Assembly: GCA_041545745.1 (NCBI GenBank)
Contig: CP168152.1
Coordinates: 3,222,001-3,286,000, forward strand
Direction: 5' to 3'
From: Stenotrophomonas indicatrix
Lineage (GTDB): Bacteria > Pseudomonadota > Gammaproteobacteria > Xanthomonadales > Xanthomonadaceae
Length of the DNA: 64,000 nucleotides
Shown here in pieces: positions 46,409-54,907 of this stretch. The translations under genes were made by a program, and so were the position numbers. Positions within the stretch are counted from its first letter, which is position 1; each line of letters begins with the position of its first letter. Below the pieces are notes generated by a model that saw only the letters and a list, made by a program, of their open reading frames with translations, was not told the DNA's origin and made no database searches.

Positions 46409-47161
46409 TTACTGGCCTGGGCCCATGCCGCGGTTCATCCCGATTGCCTGGGCCACGTTCTGGCTCAAGGGCAGGTTGTTGGCCGCGGTATTGCGTACCA
46501 GCTCCAGCTGCAGCCGGTTGCTGGCGGTCTGTCCATCGCCGGCCAGGGCAATGCCCTGCCCCACGCTGCCATTGCGGATCCACTGCTGAACCAGGCTCTG
46601 CCCGTCGACCTGCAGCAGCAGGCGCGCCTGGTTGCCATCAAGCACGGCCGTTGCGGTGGTGCCTCCCTGTTGTACCTGCGCCATGCGGCTGCCGTCGTCG
46701 CTCATTGCAGTCGGCACGGCGCCATCACGCACGGTCAGCGTGGTCATGTTGCGTGCGGTGTTGCCATCACCGGCCACCTGCACGCTCTGCACCAGTCCGC
46801 TGGCATTGGCCAGGCCGGTACTGTCGATGCTGCGCCCTGTCGTCGTCGGCAACGGTGCGTCAGCGGCGGTGACGTGGACGCTCGGCTGGAAGCTCAGCTT
46901 CGGTGTTCCGCCATTGCGGAAATCCATGCCAAGGGTCAGCGCGCCCTGCACCACCGCACCGTTGGGCCCCTGCCACTGCGAAATCATCGTCACCCCGAAC
47001 CAGGCCACGTTGTTGCCACCGACGGTGTAGCGGCCACGCATCAGGTTCAGTTCGGGATCGGGTATTTCCTTCAGGCCTCGCCCCGGTGCACCGTCTGCCG
47101 CCATCAACGGCGACACCGACAGCATCAGCAGCAGGGCGAGTACTACACGTTGGCATTGCAT
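46409..47161 (-). CDS. fapE: Fap operon protein FapE
   Basis: A 250-residue exported protein (signal peptide to about residue 20, SVSPLMA). The N-terminal block IPDPELNLMRGRYTVGG followed by VAWFGVTMISQWQG resembles the conserved FapE segment in Pseudomonas. AAGGAG lies upstream of ATG 47161, and the gap to fapD is 13 bp. FapE is extracellular and associated with Fap fibrils in pseudomonads; its exact role is unclear. The assignment rests on operon position plus this motif. Confidence 0.78.
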   Translation of the reverse strand: MQCQRVVLALLLMLSVSPLMAADGAPGRGLKEIPDPELNLMRGRYTVGGNNVAWFGVTMISQWQGPNGAVVQGALTLGMDFRNGGTPKLSFQPSVHVTAADAPLPTTTGRSIDSTGLANASGLVQSVQVAGDGNTARNMTTLTVRDGAVPTAMSDDGSRMAQVQQGGTTATAVLDGNQARLLLQVDGQSLVQQWIRNGSVGQGIALAGDGQTASNRLQLELVRNTAANNLPLSQNVAQAIGMNRGMGPGQ

Positions 47162-47174
47162 GATCGTGCCTCCT

Positions 47175-47879
47175 TCAGAACAGGTCGGCGTGGCTGAAGC
47201 CGAAGTCGACCAGTTCGGCATCGGTGATCGGTCCCTGCCGCGCATACAACGCGCGGGCACTGGGCCGTTCGCTGGGTTGCAGCAGCGCCGTATTGCGATC
47301 GAAGTCGCTGCCGATCACGACGAAAACAGCACGTGACGGCCAAGCGGCGCTGAACTCGGCCAGCGACAGGCTGCGGTTGCCCAGGATCGGATCGGCCACT
47401 TCCACCACACCATCGCGCACCTGCTTGAGCACCACGAAATGCCGGAAGCCGCGTACATCCATCAGCACCAGGCCAGGAACCCGCAACGTGCGCAGGCGCG
47501 ATTCATCGATGCGATAGCCGCGTCCACGCATGCCCAGCGATTCGACATAGCGTTTGATGTCCAACAACGAGAAACCGCGTTCCTTGACCAGCTGTGGATC
47601 GGATACCCCCATCATTCCCTCGATCACCGTCGCCTCGGTGGTGTCCAGGTGGTAGGCATAACGCAGGATGGTGGCCAGAGCGGCCGCCCCGCAGCTGTAA
47701 TCGGTGTGCTGCCGCACCAGGTTGCGGTAACGCCGCTCCTGCATGCTTTCCACCTTCTGCTGCAGCAGCGCGCCATTGGGCAGCACCCCGCTGAACACCA
47801 CCTCGCCTGCCCAGCCAGATGCGCTGGTCAACAGCAGCAGGCAGGGCAGCAGACGCAACCACCAGCGATGACCGGCCAT
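47175..47879 (-). CDS. fapD: Fap operon C39-like cysteine peptidase FapD
   Basis: A 234-residue exported C39-fold peptidase with a signal peptide to about residue 24 (SASGWAG). The catalytic triad is Cys63 in TDYSCGAAAL, His147 in GFRHFVVL and Asp163 in VADPILGN. The order Cys-His-Asp and the DPILGN motif are those of C39 bacteriocin-processing peptidases. ATG 47879 is chosen over GTG 47891 because GGAG lies six bases before it. In Fap systems FapD is thought to process or help secrete the subunits. Confidence 0.88.
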   Translation of the reverse strand: MAGHRWWLRLLPCLLLLTSASGWAGEVVFSGVLPNGALLQQKVESMQERRYRNLVRQHTDYSCGAAALATILRYAYHLDTTEATVIEGMMGVSDPQLVKERGFSLLDIKRYVESLGMRGRGYRIDESRLRTLRVPGLVLMDVRGFRHFVVLKQVRDGVVEVADPILGNRSLSLAEFSAAWPSRAVFVVIGSDFDRNTALLQPSERPSARALYARQGPITDAELVDFGFSHADLF

Positions 47880-47900
47880 GCCGTTCTCCACGAGAAGGAA

Positions 47901-47971
47901 GGGGCCCCTGCCCCAAGGGGGAGGAGGGACAGGGGCCCCCGGGGGAACCCGGCCATTGGCGGATGGCCGGG
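47901..47971 (-). promoter_or_regulatory. Two hairpins between fapC and fapD
   Basis: A 10-bp stem GGGGCCCCTG/CAGGGGCCCC (47901-47910 with 47930-47939) and a 9-bp stem CCCGGCCAT/ATGGCCGGG (47948-47956 with 47963-47971), all inside the 140-bp gap after fapC. No T-run follows on the minus strand. They may protect the fapC mRNA end or limit read-through into fapDEF. Confidence 0.65.
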
Positions 47972-48019
47972 CTTGTTGCGCTCAACGCAGGTTCGCTGCG
48001 AAAGCGGTCACACCGTGGA

Positions 48020-49402
48020 TCACTCGCCGCCGCCGGTCCCACCGCCGGTGCTCGGCTGCGCCACGGCCAATGCCAGGCTGTTGGCCTGCAGGTTGCCGGT
48101 ACCCGATGCCACGTTCACGCCGATGTTGCCGGACGCGCCGGAGAACGCGCTGCCGGACAGTGCCGAGGTGTTGGTCGCATTGACGTTCACCCAGCGGGTG
48201 GTGCTGACCGTGCCACTGAGGCTGGCATACAGGTCGGCCACGCCCAGTTCGACGAACTGGCTGGTGCCGCTTTCACGCGTGTCGAAGCCCAGGCCACCCA
48301 CTCCCGGCCGGTTCGGGTTCATCGTTGCGTTCTGGATCTCGTTGTCCAGATCGATGTGCCCAGTCGCGTTGCCACCCGGATGCGGCAGATCGCCACTCCA
48401 CGTATCGAGGTAGTAGTTGGCCATCTGGTAGGCATTGCCGGTGCCGCGATAGGTACCGGCACCCACGGCCAGGGTACCGCCAGCGACGCGACCGCTCAGG
48501 CCGACCTGCACCGTATCGGTGTAGGACTGCACGAAGCCGGCGTTGGACACGGTGTTGCCGGTGGACACCTGGTTGGAGCTGATGCTCGACTGCGCCATCG
48601 CACTGGTGGCTACCGAGGCAGCGAGTGCGTTCTTCTGCTCGTTGTTGTTGCCCGAGGCGATGTTCACGCCGATGTTGCCCGAGGCACCGCCGAAGGCATT
48701 GCCACCGAGGCCAGCGGCGTTGGTGACGCCGGAGTTCATGGTGGTGTTGCCGAAGCCGGCCTGGTTGACGAACACCTCGGCGTCGGCCATGCCGAAGCTG
48801 AAGGACGCATCCGCAGCCGACAGCGACGCAGCGTTGTCCTGCGCGTTGTTGTCGCCAGCCACCACGTTGAAGCCGAGGTTGCCGGAGGCACCGGCGCCGA
48901 CATCATCGGCGATCGAAGCGCTGTTGGTGACCAGGCTGTTGCCGGTGACGTTGTTGCTGATCGACTGGCGGTTGTCGATCACGGCAATGGCTGCCGAATC
49001 CAGATCGATGTCACCGGTGATGGTCGGATCGCCGGAGAAGTTGATGTCCGAACTCAGCCGCAGGTCCTTCTCCAGGTTCACGTCGACGCCGTGGTTGTTC
49101 TTTTCCTTGCGCTCGTCGGCCTGGATGTTGCTGTTCTTCTGCACCTGCTCGTTGACGTTCACCGTGCGGGTGCGGCTCACGTTCGAGGTGTCGGTGTTGT
49201 TGCGTACCGTGGTGTTGGTGCGGGTCCAGTTGCGGACTTCGTTGTCGGTGTGGTTGTGCGTGTCGTTGCGGGTTTCGGTCACGACATGGTTGTGGTTGAT
49301 GTTCGCATTGGCGTTCTGGTTGTCCCAGCCATTGGCCGCAGCAGCGGTCGAGGCAGTGGCAATTGCCATGGCGAGTACGGTCTTTTTGACAGTCGCTTTC
49401 AT
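48020..49402 (-). CDS. fapC: Fap functional amyloid major subunit FapC
   Basis: A 460-residue exported fibre subunit. The signal peptide is 1-22. An Asn/Thr/His-rich low-complexity segment (about 25-105) precedes three amyloid-type repeats. These contain GASGNLGFNVVAGDNNAQDN (171-190), GASGNIGVNIASGNNNEQKN (239-258) and GASGNIGVNVASGTGNLQAN (422-441). The linker between repeats 2 and 3 is about 160 residues, much longer than that between 1 and 2. The protein has no cysteine and ends in a Gly/Thr tail, so it lacks the C-terminal CxxC known in Pseudomonas FapC. GAGAGAGGG precedes ATG 49402. Confidence 0.87.
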   Translation of the reverse strand: MKATVKKTVLAMAIATASTAAAANGWDNQNANANINHNHVVTETRNDTHNHTDNEVRNWTRTNTTVRNNTDTSNVSRTRTVNVNEQVQKNSNIQADERKEKNNHGVDVNLEKDLRLSSDINFSGDPTITGDIDLDSAAIAVIDNRQSISNNVTGNSLVTNSASIADDVGAGASGNLGFNVVAGDNNAQDNAASLSAADASFSFGMADAEVFVNQAGFGNTTMNSGVTNAAGLGGNAFGGASGNIGVNIASGNNNEQKNALAASVATSAMAQSSISSNQVSTGNTVSNAGFVQSYTDTVQVGLSGRVAGGTLAVGAGTYRGTGNAYQMANYYLDTWSGDLPHPGGNATGHIDLDNEIQNATMNPNRPGVGGLGFDTRESGTSQFVELGVADLYASLSGTVSTTRWVNVNATNTSALSGSAFSGASGNIGVNVASGTGNLQANSLALAVAQPSTGGGTGGGE

Positions 49403-49446
49403 GGTGCCCTCTCTCTCATCAGGTGATTGGTTCGGGTGGGTGGTAC

Positions 49447-50061
49447 TCACGGGTTGCCCTGCACGACCAGGCCCAGAACATTGGCCGTATCGTTTCGCGC
49501 TCCCGCGATCTGATTGAGTTGCAGGACACCGTCGAAGCCCCGCAGTGCCGTCGACGAAACGCCGACACTGCGGATACCCGCCGCAACACCGTTACCGGTA
49601 TCGCCCTGCCCCCCTGCTGACGCGATGTCCGAGGCGGCCAACGCCGTGTCATCGGACTCGCGTATTCCTTGCCGGGCCAGCGTCGCGCTGACGACGTTGA
49701 GCGTCGTGTTGGCGATGCCGCTGGCCTGGTTGATCGATGCAATGCCGCTGGCGCCTGCCAGCGCTTGGCCGGCAATGTGTGCACTGGCTTCCAGTGGTGC
49801 TGACAGCACGACGTCGTTGCTGTGCTGCTGCCGCGCAGCGATGGCCACGTCGGCGCGGTCGCCGCTGGCCATGCCATGCAGGTTGGCCTGGATGTTGAGA
49901 TCGCCCGCCGCCTGGTTGATGGCGATGGCGCCGCTGGCTCCCGCCAGTGCACGGCCATCGATGCGGGTCACGTCGAGGTAGGCCAGCATGCCGCTGTAGT
50001 CTTCGGCCAACACTGCGGCCGGCACAACCAACAAGGCCGCCAGCAGCACTGTGCGCTTCAC
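49447..50061 (-). CDS. fapB: Fap amyloid minor subunit / nucleator FapB
   Basis: A 204-residue exported protein (signal peptide to about residue 19, AAVLA). It has three repeats of the same class as FapC: ALAGASGAIAINQAAGDLNI (38-57), ALAGASGIASINQASGIANT (about 98-117) and GFDGVLQLNQIAGARNDT near the end. In Pseudomonas FapB is the minor, nucleating amyloid subunit, and its position before fapC agrees. The GTG start overlaps the fapA stop by four bases (GTGA). Confidence 0.84.
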   Translation of the reverse strand: MKRTVLLAALLVVPAAVLAEDYSGMLAYLDVTRIDGRALAGASGAIAINQAAGDLNIQANLHGMASGDRADVAIAARQQHSNDVVLSAPLEASAHIAGQALAGASGIASINQASGIANTTLNVVSATLARQGIRESDDTALAASDIASAGGQGDTGNGVAAGIRSVGVSSTALRGFDGVLQLNQIAGARNDTANVLGLVVQGNP

Positions 50062-50597
50062 TTGCCACCCGCCTGCGCAGGTGCGCCCAGCGGGAACTGC
50101 GACAGTGCGCCGCGCACGGTATCGCCGATGCCGCGTGTGGTATTGCCGACCGCACCCAGCGGGCCGCTCATCGCACCGCTGAGGCTGCTGCCGCTGATCA
50201 TCCCCTCGCCCGAGCGGCCAAGGGTTCCGCCCAGGGCCTGTTGGGTCACCCGCTCGACGGTGGTGACACCGTGCGCCTGCACACTGCCGGACTGACCGGC
50301 GCCGAGACCGGCGTAGTCGTCATCGCTGAGTTCATCCATGCCACTGGGAGCGGCGCTGCTGCCGAGTGCGGCGGCGATCTCATGTTGCGGCTTCGGATCG
50401 GCGATCAACGCCACGCCGGGCGGCGCCATGCGGTAGGCCGGGCGCGTGGCGACGTCACGCAGCAGGACGATCTCGCCCGGCTGCGCCTTCACCCCTTGCC
50501 GCGCCCCCGAAGCAGCGGCCGCCAGTGGAACGACCAGCACCAGCAGCAGCGCCAGCTGCCGGCCAGAAACAGTGAAAAGGGTGGTGCTGCCGTCCAT
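50058..50597 (-). CDS. fapA: First gene of the Fap operon, FapA-like
   Basis: A 179-residue protein with a hydrophobic N-terminal segment (about 13-30, GRQLALLLVLVVPLAAAASG), a conserved-looking block QPGEIVLLRDVATRPAYRM and a Gly/Ser-rich C-terminal half. I do not recognise it by sequence. It is called FapA-like because it is the first gene before fapB-C-D-E-F, the position of FapA, a periplasmic chaperone or regulator of fibre composition in Pseudomonas. GGGAG precedes ATG 50597. Confidence 0.62.
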   Translation of the reverse strand: MDGSTTLFTVSGRQLALLLVLVVPLAAAASGARQGVKAQPGEIVLLRDVATRPAYRMAPPGVALIADPKPQHEIAAALGSSAAPSGMDELSDDDYAGLGAGQSGSVQAHGVTTVERVTQQALGGTLGRSGEGMISGSSLSGAMSGPLGAVGNTTRGIGDTVRGALSQFPLGAPAQAGGK

Positions 50598-50664
50598 GCC
50601 GCTCTCCCGTTGCCTATGCGCAGGGAGTGAGCAGCTTTCGTGCCAACTCCGGGAGGCTGTCGCA

Positions 50665-50678
50665 GCAGGGGTTTGACC
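50665..50678 (-). promoter_or_regulatory. Candidate sigma-54 (-24/-12) promoter of the fap operon
   Basis: On the minus strand, CGGTCAAACCCCTGCT: GG at 50678-50677, ten bases, GC at 50666-50665, with CTGCT matching four of five bases of the usual TTGCT. The TGGCAC half is poorly matched apart from GG. It lies about 68 bases before the fapA ATG. The opposed sigma-54 activator gene supports it. Confidence 0.45.
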
Positions 50679-50775
50679 GGCAACAGCACGGCGGCATGAC
50701 GCGGCAGTGTTACAACTTCGTTCGGATTTCGTTGGCCTTAACGCGCAGGAAACACCACTGCGCAAGGCGCCATCG

Positions 50776-50813
50776 GGGCTGTATCAGTAGTGTTACAGGT
50801 ACTGATACAGCCC
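50776..50813. promoter_or_regulatory. 14-bp perfect inverted repeat upstream of fapA
   Basis: GGGCTGTATCAGTA (50776-50789), ten bases, and its exact complement (50800-50813). Allowing one bulged G, the stem extends to CATCG/CGATG for 19 pairs. It lies 98-135 bp upstream of the candidate -24 box, a typical distance for an enhancer site. It also follows the symporter stop by 15 bp, so a terminator role is possible, but there is no T-run. Confidence 0.6.
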
Positions 50814-50827
50814 GATGCAGTGCCGCT

Positions 50828-52162
50828 TCAGGCGCGCGGCGGGCTCGGGTCGGGATCATCGATGCCGACGTTGGTGGACGGGTTGTCGTACACCGTCTGG
50901 TCGAGCAGGCCGGTTTCCTTGGCCACCAGCACCGGCACCAGCATCTGGCCCGTCACGTTGGTCATCGTGCGCATCATGTCCAGGATACGGTCGATCGCGT
51001 ACAGATAGCCGATGGTTTCCAGCGGCAGGTTGGCCGCGCTCAGCACCACCGTCGCCATGATCACCGCCGTACCCGGCACGCCGGCAGTGCCGAAGCTGCC
51101 CAGCACCGAAGCGATCAGCACCACCACGTACTGCTCCGGCGTCAGCGGCACACCGCTGTACTGGGCAATGAACACCGCGCACAGCGCCGGATAGATCGCA
51201 CCGCAGCCGTCCATCTTGATGCTCGCGCCCAGCGGCACCGCGAACGAACCGTAGTCCTTGTTCACGCCCAGGTTGTGGGTGATCGAACGCAGCGCGACCG
51301 GCATCGCCGCGAAGCTGGAGGAGCTGACGAAGGCCACCTGCATGCCCGGCGCCGCGCCGCGGAAGAACTTCAGCGGGTTCAGGCCATGCGCCAGCAGCAG
51401 CGCGCTGTACACCACCACGATGTGCAGCGCGCAGGCCACGTACAGCGCCAGCACGAAGTGGCCCAGCGGCAGCAGCTTCTCGAAACCATAGCTGCCGACC
51501 AGGCCGGCGATCAGGCCGAAGGTGCCGATCGGGGTGACTTCCAGCACGAAGCGGGTCACCTGGATCATGATGTCGCTCATCTGCCCGACCAGCTTGCGTG
51601 CTTCGGTCACTTTCTCGCCGAGCTTGACGATGGCAAAGCCGACCAGGCCTGCGAAGAAGATCACCGGCAGGATCGAACCACGGCCCGCCGCCAGCACCGT
51701 CTCACCCGCTGCGTTGACCTTGGTGCCGATACCCGACAGCGCGTAGAACACGTTGGACGGCACCACATCCAGCAACACCTGCACCACGCTGGGCACTTCG
51801 CGCGGAACATAGTTGCTGGCCATCGACAGCTGCAGGCCACCGGCGCCGGGCTGCAGCACCGTACCCACGCCCAGGCCCACGCATACCGCGAGCGTGGCAG
51901 TGATCACGAACCACAGGAACGTGCGCCCGCTGAGCGCGGCCACCGATTTCTGGCCGTGCAGCGAAGAGATCGCGTTGATGACCGCGAAGAACACCAGCGG
52001 CACCGCGATCATCTTGATCAGGGTCACGTACAGCTCGCCGAGCGGGCCGAACCAGGTTTCAGCCGCCGGGCCAAGCGCCCAGCCGGCCAACGCACCAAGC
52101 ACGAAGCCACCGACCACGCGCTGCCAGAATGGAATCCGCAGCCAGGCAGAGACCAGCTTCAT
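50828..52162 (-). CDS. Dicarboxylate/amino acid:cation symporter (DAACS family)
   Basis: A 444-residue inner-membrane secondary transporter of the GltP/DctA family. The serine-rich re-entrant loop SSSSFAAMPVALR and the conserved SIKMDGCGAIYPAL (in place of the common NMDGTA) are present, with LGSFGTAGVPGTA in the second hairpin. About eight membrane segments are seen. ATG 52162 (MKLVSAWLRIPFWQRV) is the natural start. The substrate is glutamate, aspartate or a C4-dicarboxylate; sequence alone does not separate them. Confidence 0.92.
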   Translation of the reverse strand: MKLVSAWLRIPFWQRVVGGFVLGALAGWALGPAAETWFGPLGELYVTLIKMIAVPLVFFAVINAISSLHGQKSVAALSGRTFLWFVITATLAVCVGLGVGTVLQPGAGGLQLSMASNYVPREVPSVVQVLLDVVPSNVFYALSGIGTKVNAAGETVLAAGRGSILPVIFFAGLVGFAIVKLGEKVTEARKLVGQMSDIMIQVTRFVLEVTPIGTFGLIAGLVGSYGFEKLLPLGHFVLALYVACALHIVVVYSALLLAHGLNPLKFFRGAAPGMQVAFVSSSSFAAMPVALRSITHNLGVNKDYGSFAVPLGASIKMDGCGAIYPALCAVFIAQYSGVPLTPEQYVVVLIASVLGSFGTAGVPGTAVIMATVVLSAANLPLETIGYLYAIDRILDMMRTMTNVTGQMLVPVLVAKETGLLDQTVYDNPSTNVGIDDPDPSPPRA

Positions 52163-52316
52163 AGGCAATCCAAGGGGGTAGGAAGGGATGCTGGAACGAT
52201 AGCCCAAGGCGGGCCACAGAACGACCGCCCGCATGGCAAATCAGTGTGTCATCGGCGTGCCTTGCGAGGCCGGGCATAATGAACGTCCCGTTACACTTTG
52301 TGAGATCCCAGCGTCC

Positions 52317-54023
52317 ATGCGTCGTTCCGTCTCCCTGTTGGCCGCCTGCGCCACGACCCTGCTGCTCGGCGCCTGCGCCAGCACCGCTCCCGCGTCCGCC
52401 CCGGCCGGCCTGAAGGTCAGCGTCGCCCCCGTCGCCCACCCGGCTGGTGAAACCCCGCAGTGGTGGTACCGCAGCGGTGCCGCCCAGGCGGCCGCCAATG
52501 GCGCGATGGCCGGCAAGGCCAAGAACGTCATCCTGTTCCTGGGTGACGGCATGAGCCTGACCACCGTGGCCGCCTCGCGCATCTACGAAGGCCAGCAGAA
52601 GGGCGGCTCGGGCGAAGAGAACCTGTTGTCGTGGGAGCGCTTCCCGGCCACCGCGTTCAGCAAGACCTACAACACCGATTCGCAGACGCCGGATTCGGCG
52701 GGCACCATGACCGCCATCACCACCGGCGTGAAGACCCACATGGGTGCGATCGGCGTCAGCGCAGGTACCCGTACCGACTGCGCCGACAGCCTGTCCAAAG
52801 GCCTGCTGACCTGGCTGCAGCTGGCCGACAGCGCCGGCCTGGCCACCGGCGTGGTGTCCACCGCACGCCTGACCCATGCCACGCCGGCCGCGACCTATGC
52901 GCACTCGCCCGAGCGCAACTGGGAAAACGACACCGACCTGACCGAAGCGGCCAAGGCCGCCGGCTGCAAGGACATCGCCCAGCAGCTGCTGTCGACCTCC
53001 CGTTATGGCCGTGGCCCGCTGGTCGCCCTGGGCGGCGGTCGTGGTGAATTCACCACCGTGGAAGAGCGCGACCCCGAGTACGACGACAAGGTCGGCCAGC
53101 GCCTGGACGGCCGCAGCCTGGTGCAGGAATGGCAGCGGGCGCACCCACGGGGCGCCTACGTGTGGAACAGCAAGCAGCTGCAGGCCGCCGCCAACGCACC
53201 GGCGATTCTTGGCCTGTTCGAGCCGGACCACATGCGCTACGACTACGAACGTCCGCAGGACCCGGCCGGTGAACCGAGCCTGGCCGAGCTGACCGCTGCA
53301 GCGATCAAGAACCTGTCGCGCCATCAGGAAGGCTACGTGCTGATGATCGAAGGCGCGCGCATCGACCACGCCAACCACAGCGGAAACGCCTACCGTGCAC
53401 TGACCGAAACCGTGGCCCTGTCCGATGCCGTGCGCGTGGCCAACGAGCTGACCTCGGCCGAGGACACGCTGATCATTGTCACCGCCGATCATTCGCACAC
53501 CCTGAACTTCGTCGGCTACCCGGCCCGTGGCAACCCGATCCTGGGCAAGGTAAAGGACAAGGGCGGCGAAGACGGCGCGGGCAAGCTCGACCTGGCACTG
53601 GATGGCAACGGCCAGCCCTACACCACCCTGAGCTATGCCAACGGCCCCGGCCACACCGGCACCAGCAACCAGCAGCCGGCCGGCCCGAAGCGCTACCCGC
53701 ACAACCCCAGCAGCTTCGAGCCGGCCAACGGCCGCCCGAACCTGCACGATGTCGATACCGAGCATCCGGACTACATGCAGGAAGCGCTGGTACCAATGAA
53801 GTCCGAATCGCATGGTGGCGAAGACGTCGGCATCTGGGCACGCGGCCCGGGCAGCAAGGCGATCCGCGGCACACTGGAACAGAACGCGATTTACCACATG
53901 ATCGTGCAGGCCACCCCGGCCCTGCGCGATCGCCTGTGCAAGGCTGGTACCTGCGACGACAAGGGCGTACCGGTGGAACTGCCGGCACCGGCCACCTTCG
54001 AACGCAAGGCTGACAGCAAGTGA
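52317..54023 (+). CDS. phoA: Alkaline phosphatase, lipoprotein
   Basis: A 568-residue phosphomonoesterase of the classical alkaline phosphatase superfamily. A lipobox LLLGAC (about residues 15-20) predicts a lipoprotein. The nucleophile is Ser in TPDSAGTMTA. Metal ligands are visible in LFLGDGMS, MIEGARIDHANH, TADHSHTLN and ESHGGEDVG. It lacks the compact E. coli size (about 470) and has an extra 100 or so residues. ATG 52317 gives the complete lipoprotein signal; the in-frame start at 52233 does not. The next gene starts on its stop codon, forming a two-gene operon. Confidence 0.92.
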   Translation: MRRSVSLLAACATTLLLGACASTAPASAPAGLKVSVAPVAHPAGETPQWWYRSGAAQAAANGAMAGKAKNVILFLGDGMSLTTVAASRIYEGQQKGGSGEENLLSWERFPATAFSKTYNTDSQTPDSAGTMTAITTGVKTHMGAIGVSAGTRTDCADSLSKGLLTWLQLADSAGLATGVVSTARLTHATPAATYAHSPERNWENDTDLTEAAKAAGCKDIAQQLLSTSRYGRGPLVALGGGRGEFTTVEERDPEYDDKVGQRLDGRSLVQEWQRAHPRGAYVWNSKQLQAAANAPAILGLFEPDHMRYDYERPQDPAGEPSLAELTAAAIKNLSRHQEGYVLMIEGARIDHANHSGNAYRALTETVALSDAVRVANELTSAEDTLIIVTADHSHTLNFVGYPARGNPILGKVKDKGGEDGAGKLDLALDGNGQPYTTLSYANGPGHTGTSNQQPAGPKRYPHNPSSFEPANGRPNLHDVDTEHPDYMQEALVPMKSESHGGEDVGIWARGPGSKAIRGTLEQNAIYHMIVQATPALRDRLCKAGTCDDKGVPVELPAPATFERKADSK

Positions 54024-54565
54024 TGGCCCGGCAGGCACGCCCTGCTCGGGTCAGCCTGCGCCGTGCGCGCTGGCTGGCCCTGCTGGGCGTGTTGGCCAGC
54101 ACCTGCGCGTCAGCGCAGGGGCCTGCCTGCAAGGTCATGACCGAAGAACACGGGCTGTGGATGTTGCCCGGCTGCGAGGTCGTCGATCAGAAGCCGCAGA
54201 TCAGCGCGGACACCCTGCAGGATCTTCCCTACGACGGCGATGGCCTGGCGCTGGTACAGACCGCCGATGGCTTCCACTACGTCGACCGTCGCGGCCGCAG
54301 CCAGGCGGTGATCGCCTGGGACAACGGCGCAGACTCCCTGCAGGAAGGCCTGTTCCGCGGCCGCGTCGGCGATCGCGTGGGTTATTTCAACGCCGCCTTC
54401 GAGCAGGTGATTGCGGACACGTTCGATTTTGCCTGGCCGTTCCAGGACGGCGTGGCCGAGGTCTGCAACGGCTGCCGCCGAGGTACACCCGATGCCGATG
54501 GCCACACGCCGATGGAAGGCGGCGAGTGGTTCCGCATCGATCGTTCCGGTCGCCGGCTGAAGTAA
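54023..54565 (+). CDS. Exported WG-repeat protein
   Basis: A 180-residue exported protein with a basic N-terminus, hydrophobic segment and likely cleavage near CASAQ (about residue 33). The body shows WG-repeat-like strands: FHYVDRRGRSQAVI, VGYFNAAFEQVIADTFDFAWPFQDGVAEVCNG, and a final WFRIDRSGRRLK. Four cysteines could form disulfides. Its ATG overlaps the phosphatase stop (TGATG), so the two are translated together. Function is unknown. Confidence 0.82.
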   Translation: MARQARPARVSLRRARWLALLGVLASTCASAQGPACKVMTEEHGLWMLPGCEVVDQKPQISADTLQDLPYDGDGLALVQTADGFHYVDRRGRSQAVIAWDNGADSLQEGLFRGRVGDRVGYFNAAFEQVIADTFDFAWPFQDGVAEVCNGCRRGTPDADGHTPMEGGEWFRIDRSGRRLK

Positions 54566-54650
54566 GGCGTTTATCGGCAGGGCGGCGCCCTGCACCTGCC
54601 GAAGCAACAGCAACGGCCGAAGCAACAGCCAAAGCGGCATTGCGTGGGAT

Positions 54651-54752
54651 GGCGGTGCGCTGTGGGTTTGCGGGGACGCCGTGAATCCGTCCATGGAGGC
54701 TTGGTCGCCGCATCCATGCGGCTCACACCCCGCAAACCCACAGTGCCCCGCC
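54651..54752. repeat. 102-bp palindromic element A
   Basis: Outer arms 54651-54675 and 54728-54752 pair at 23 of 25 positions (core CTGTGGGTTTGCGGGG). The centre contains a smaller CCGCATCCATGCGG hairpin. Its reverse complement aligns end to end with element B at 54908-55009, which has the same length. Direct repeats of CCGAAGCAACAGC precede it (54599-54629). Confidence 0.75.
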
Positions 54753-54774
54753 TTCGACAGTTGGCCGGTGGCCA

Positions 54775-54858
54775 GTAGATCCACGCCATGCGTGGATGAA
54801 TCTCTGTCAGATATCGAAATCAATCTGGGGTCAGATCCGTGTCGACCAAGGTCGACAC
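54775..54858 (+). repeat. Two SMAG-type palindromes
   Basis: GTAG plus the ATCCACGCCATGCGTGGAT palindrome (54775-54798), identical to that at 36089, and a GTGTCGACC/GGTCGACAC palindrome (54839-54858) like that at 38431. Confidence 0.83.
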
Positions 54859-54907
54859 CCACCCAGGGCACGTATGCCATTCCAACAGATCGCGGAGATC
54901 TGTCGAA

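Noticed and set aside
48543..49517. Plus-strand frame antisense to fapC
   Set aside because: Ser/Leu/Pro-rich product with no motifs. The minus strand carries signal peptide and amyloid repeats.
52241..52316. Pho box upstream of the alkaline phosphatase
   Set aside because: Only one half-site-like TGTGTCAT is visible, with no second copy at the proper 11-bp spacing.
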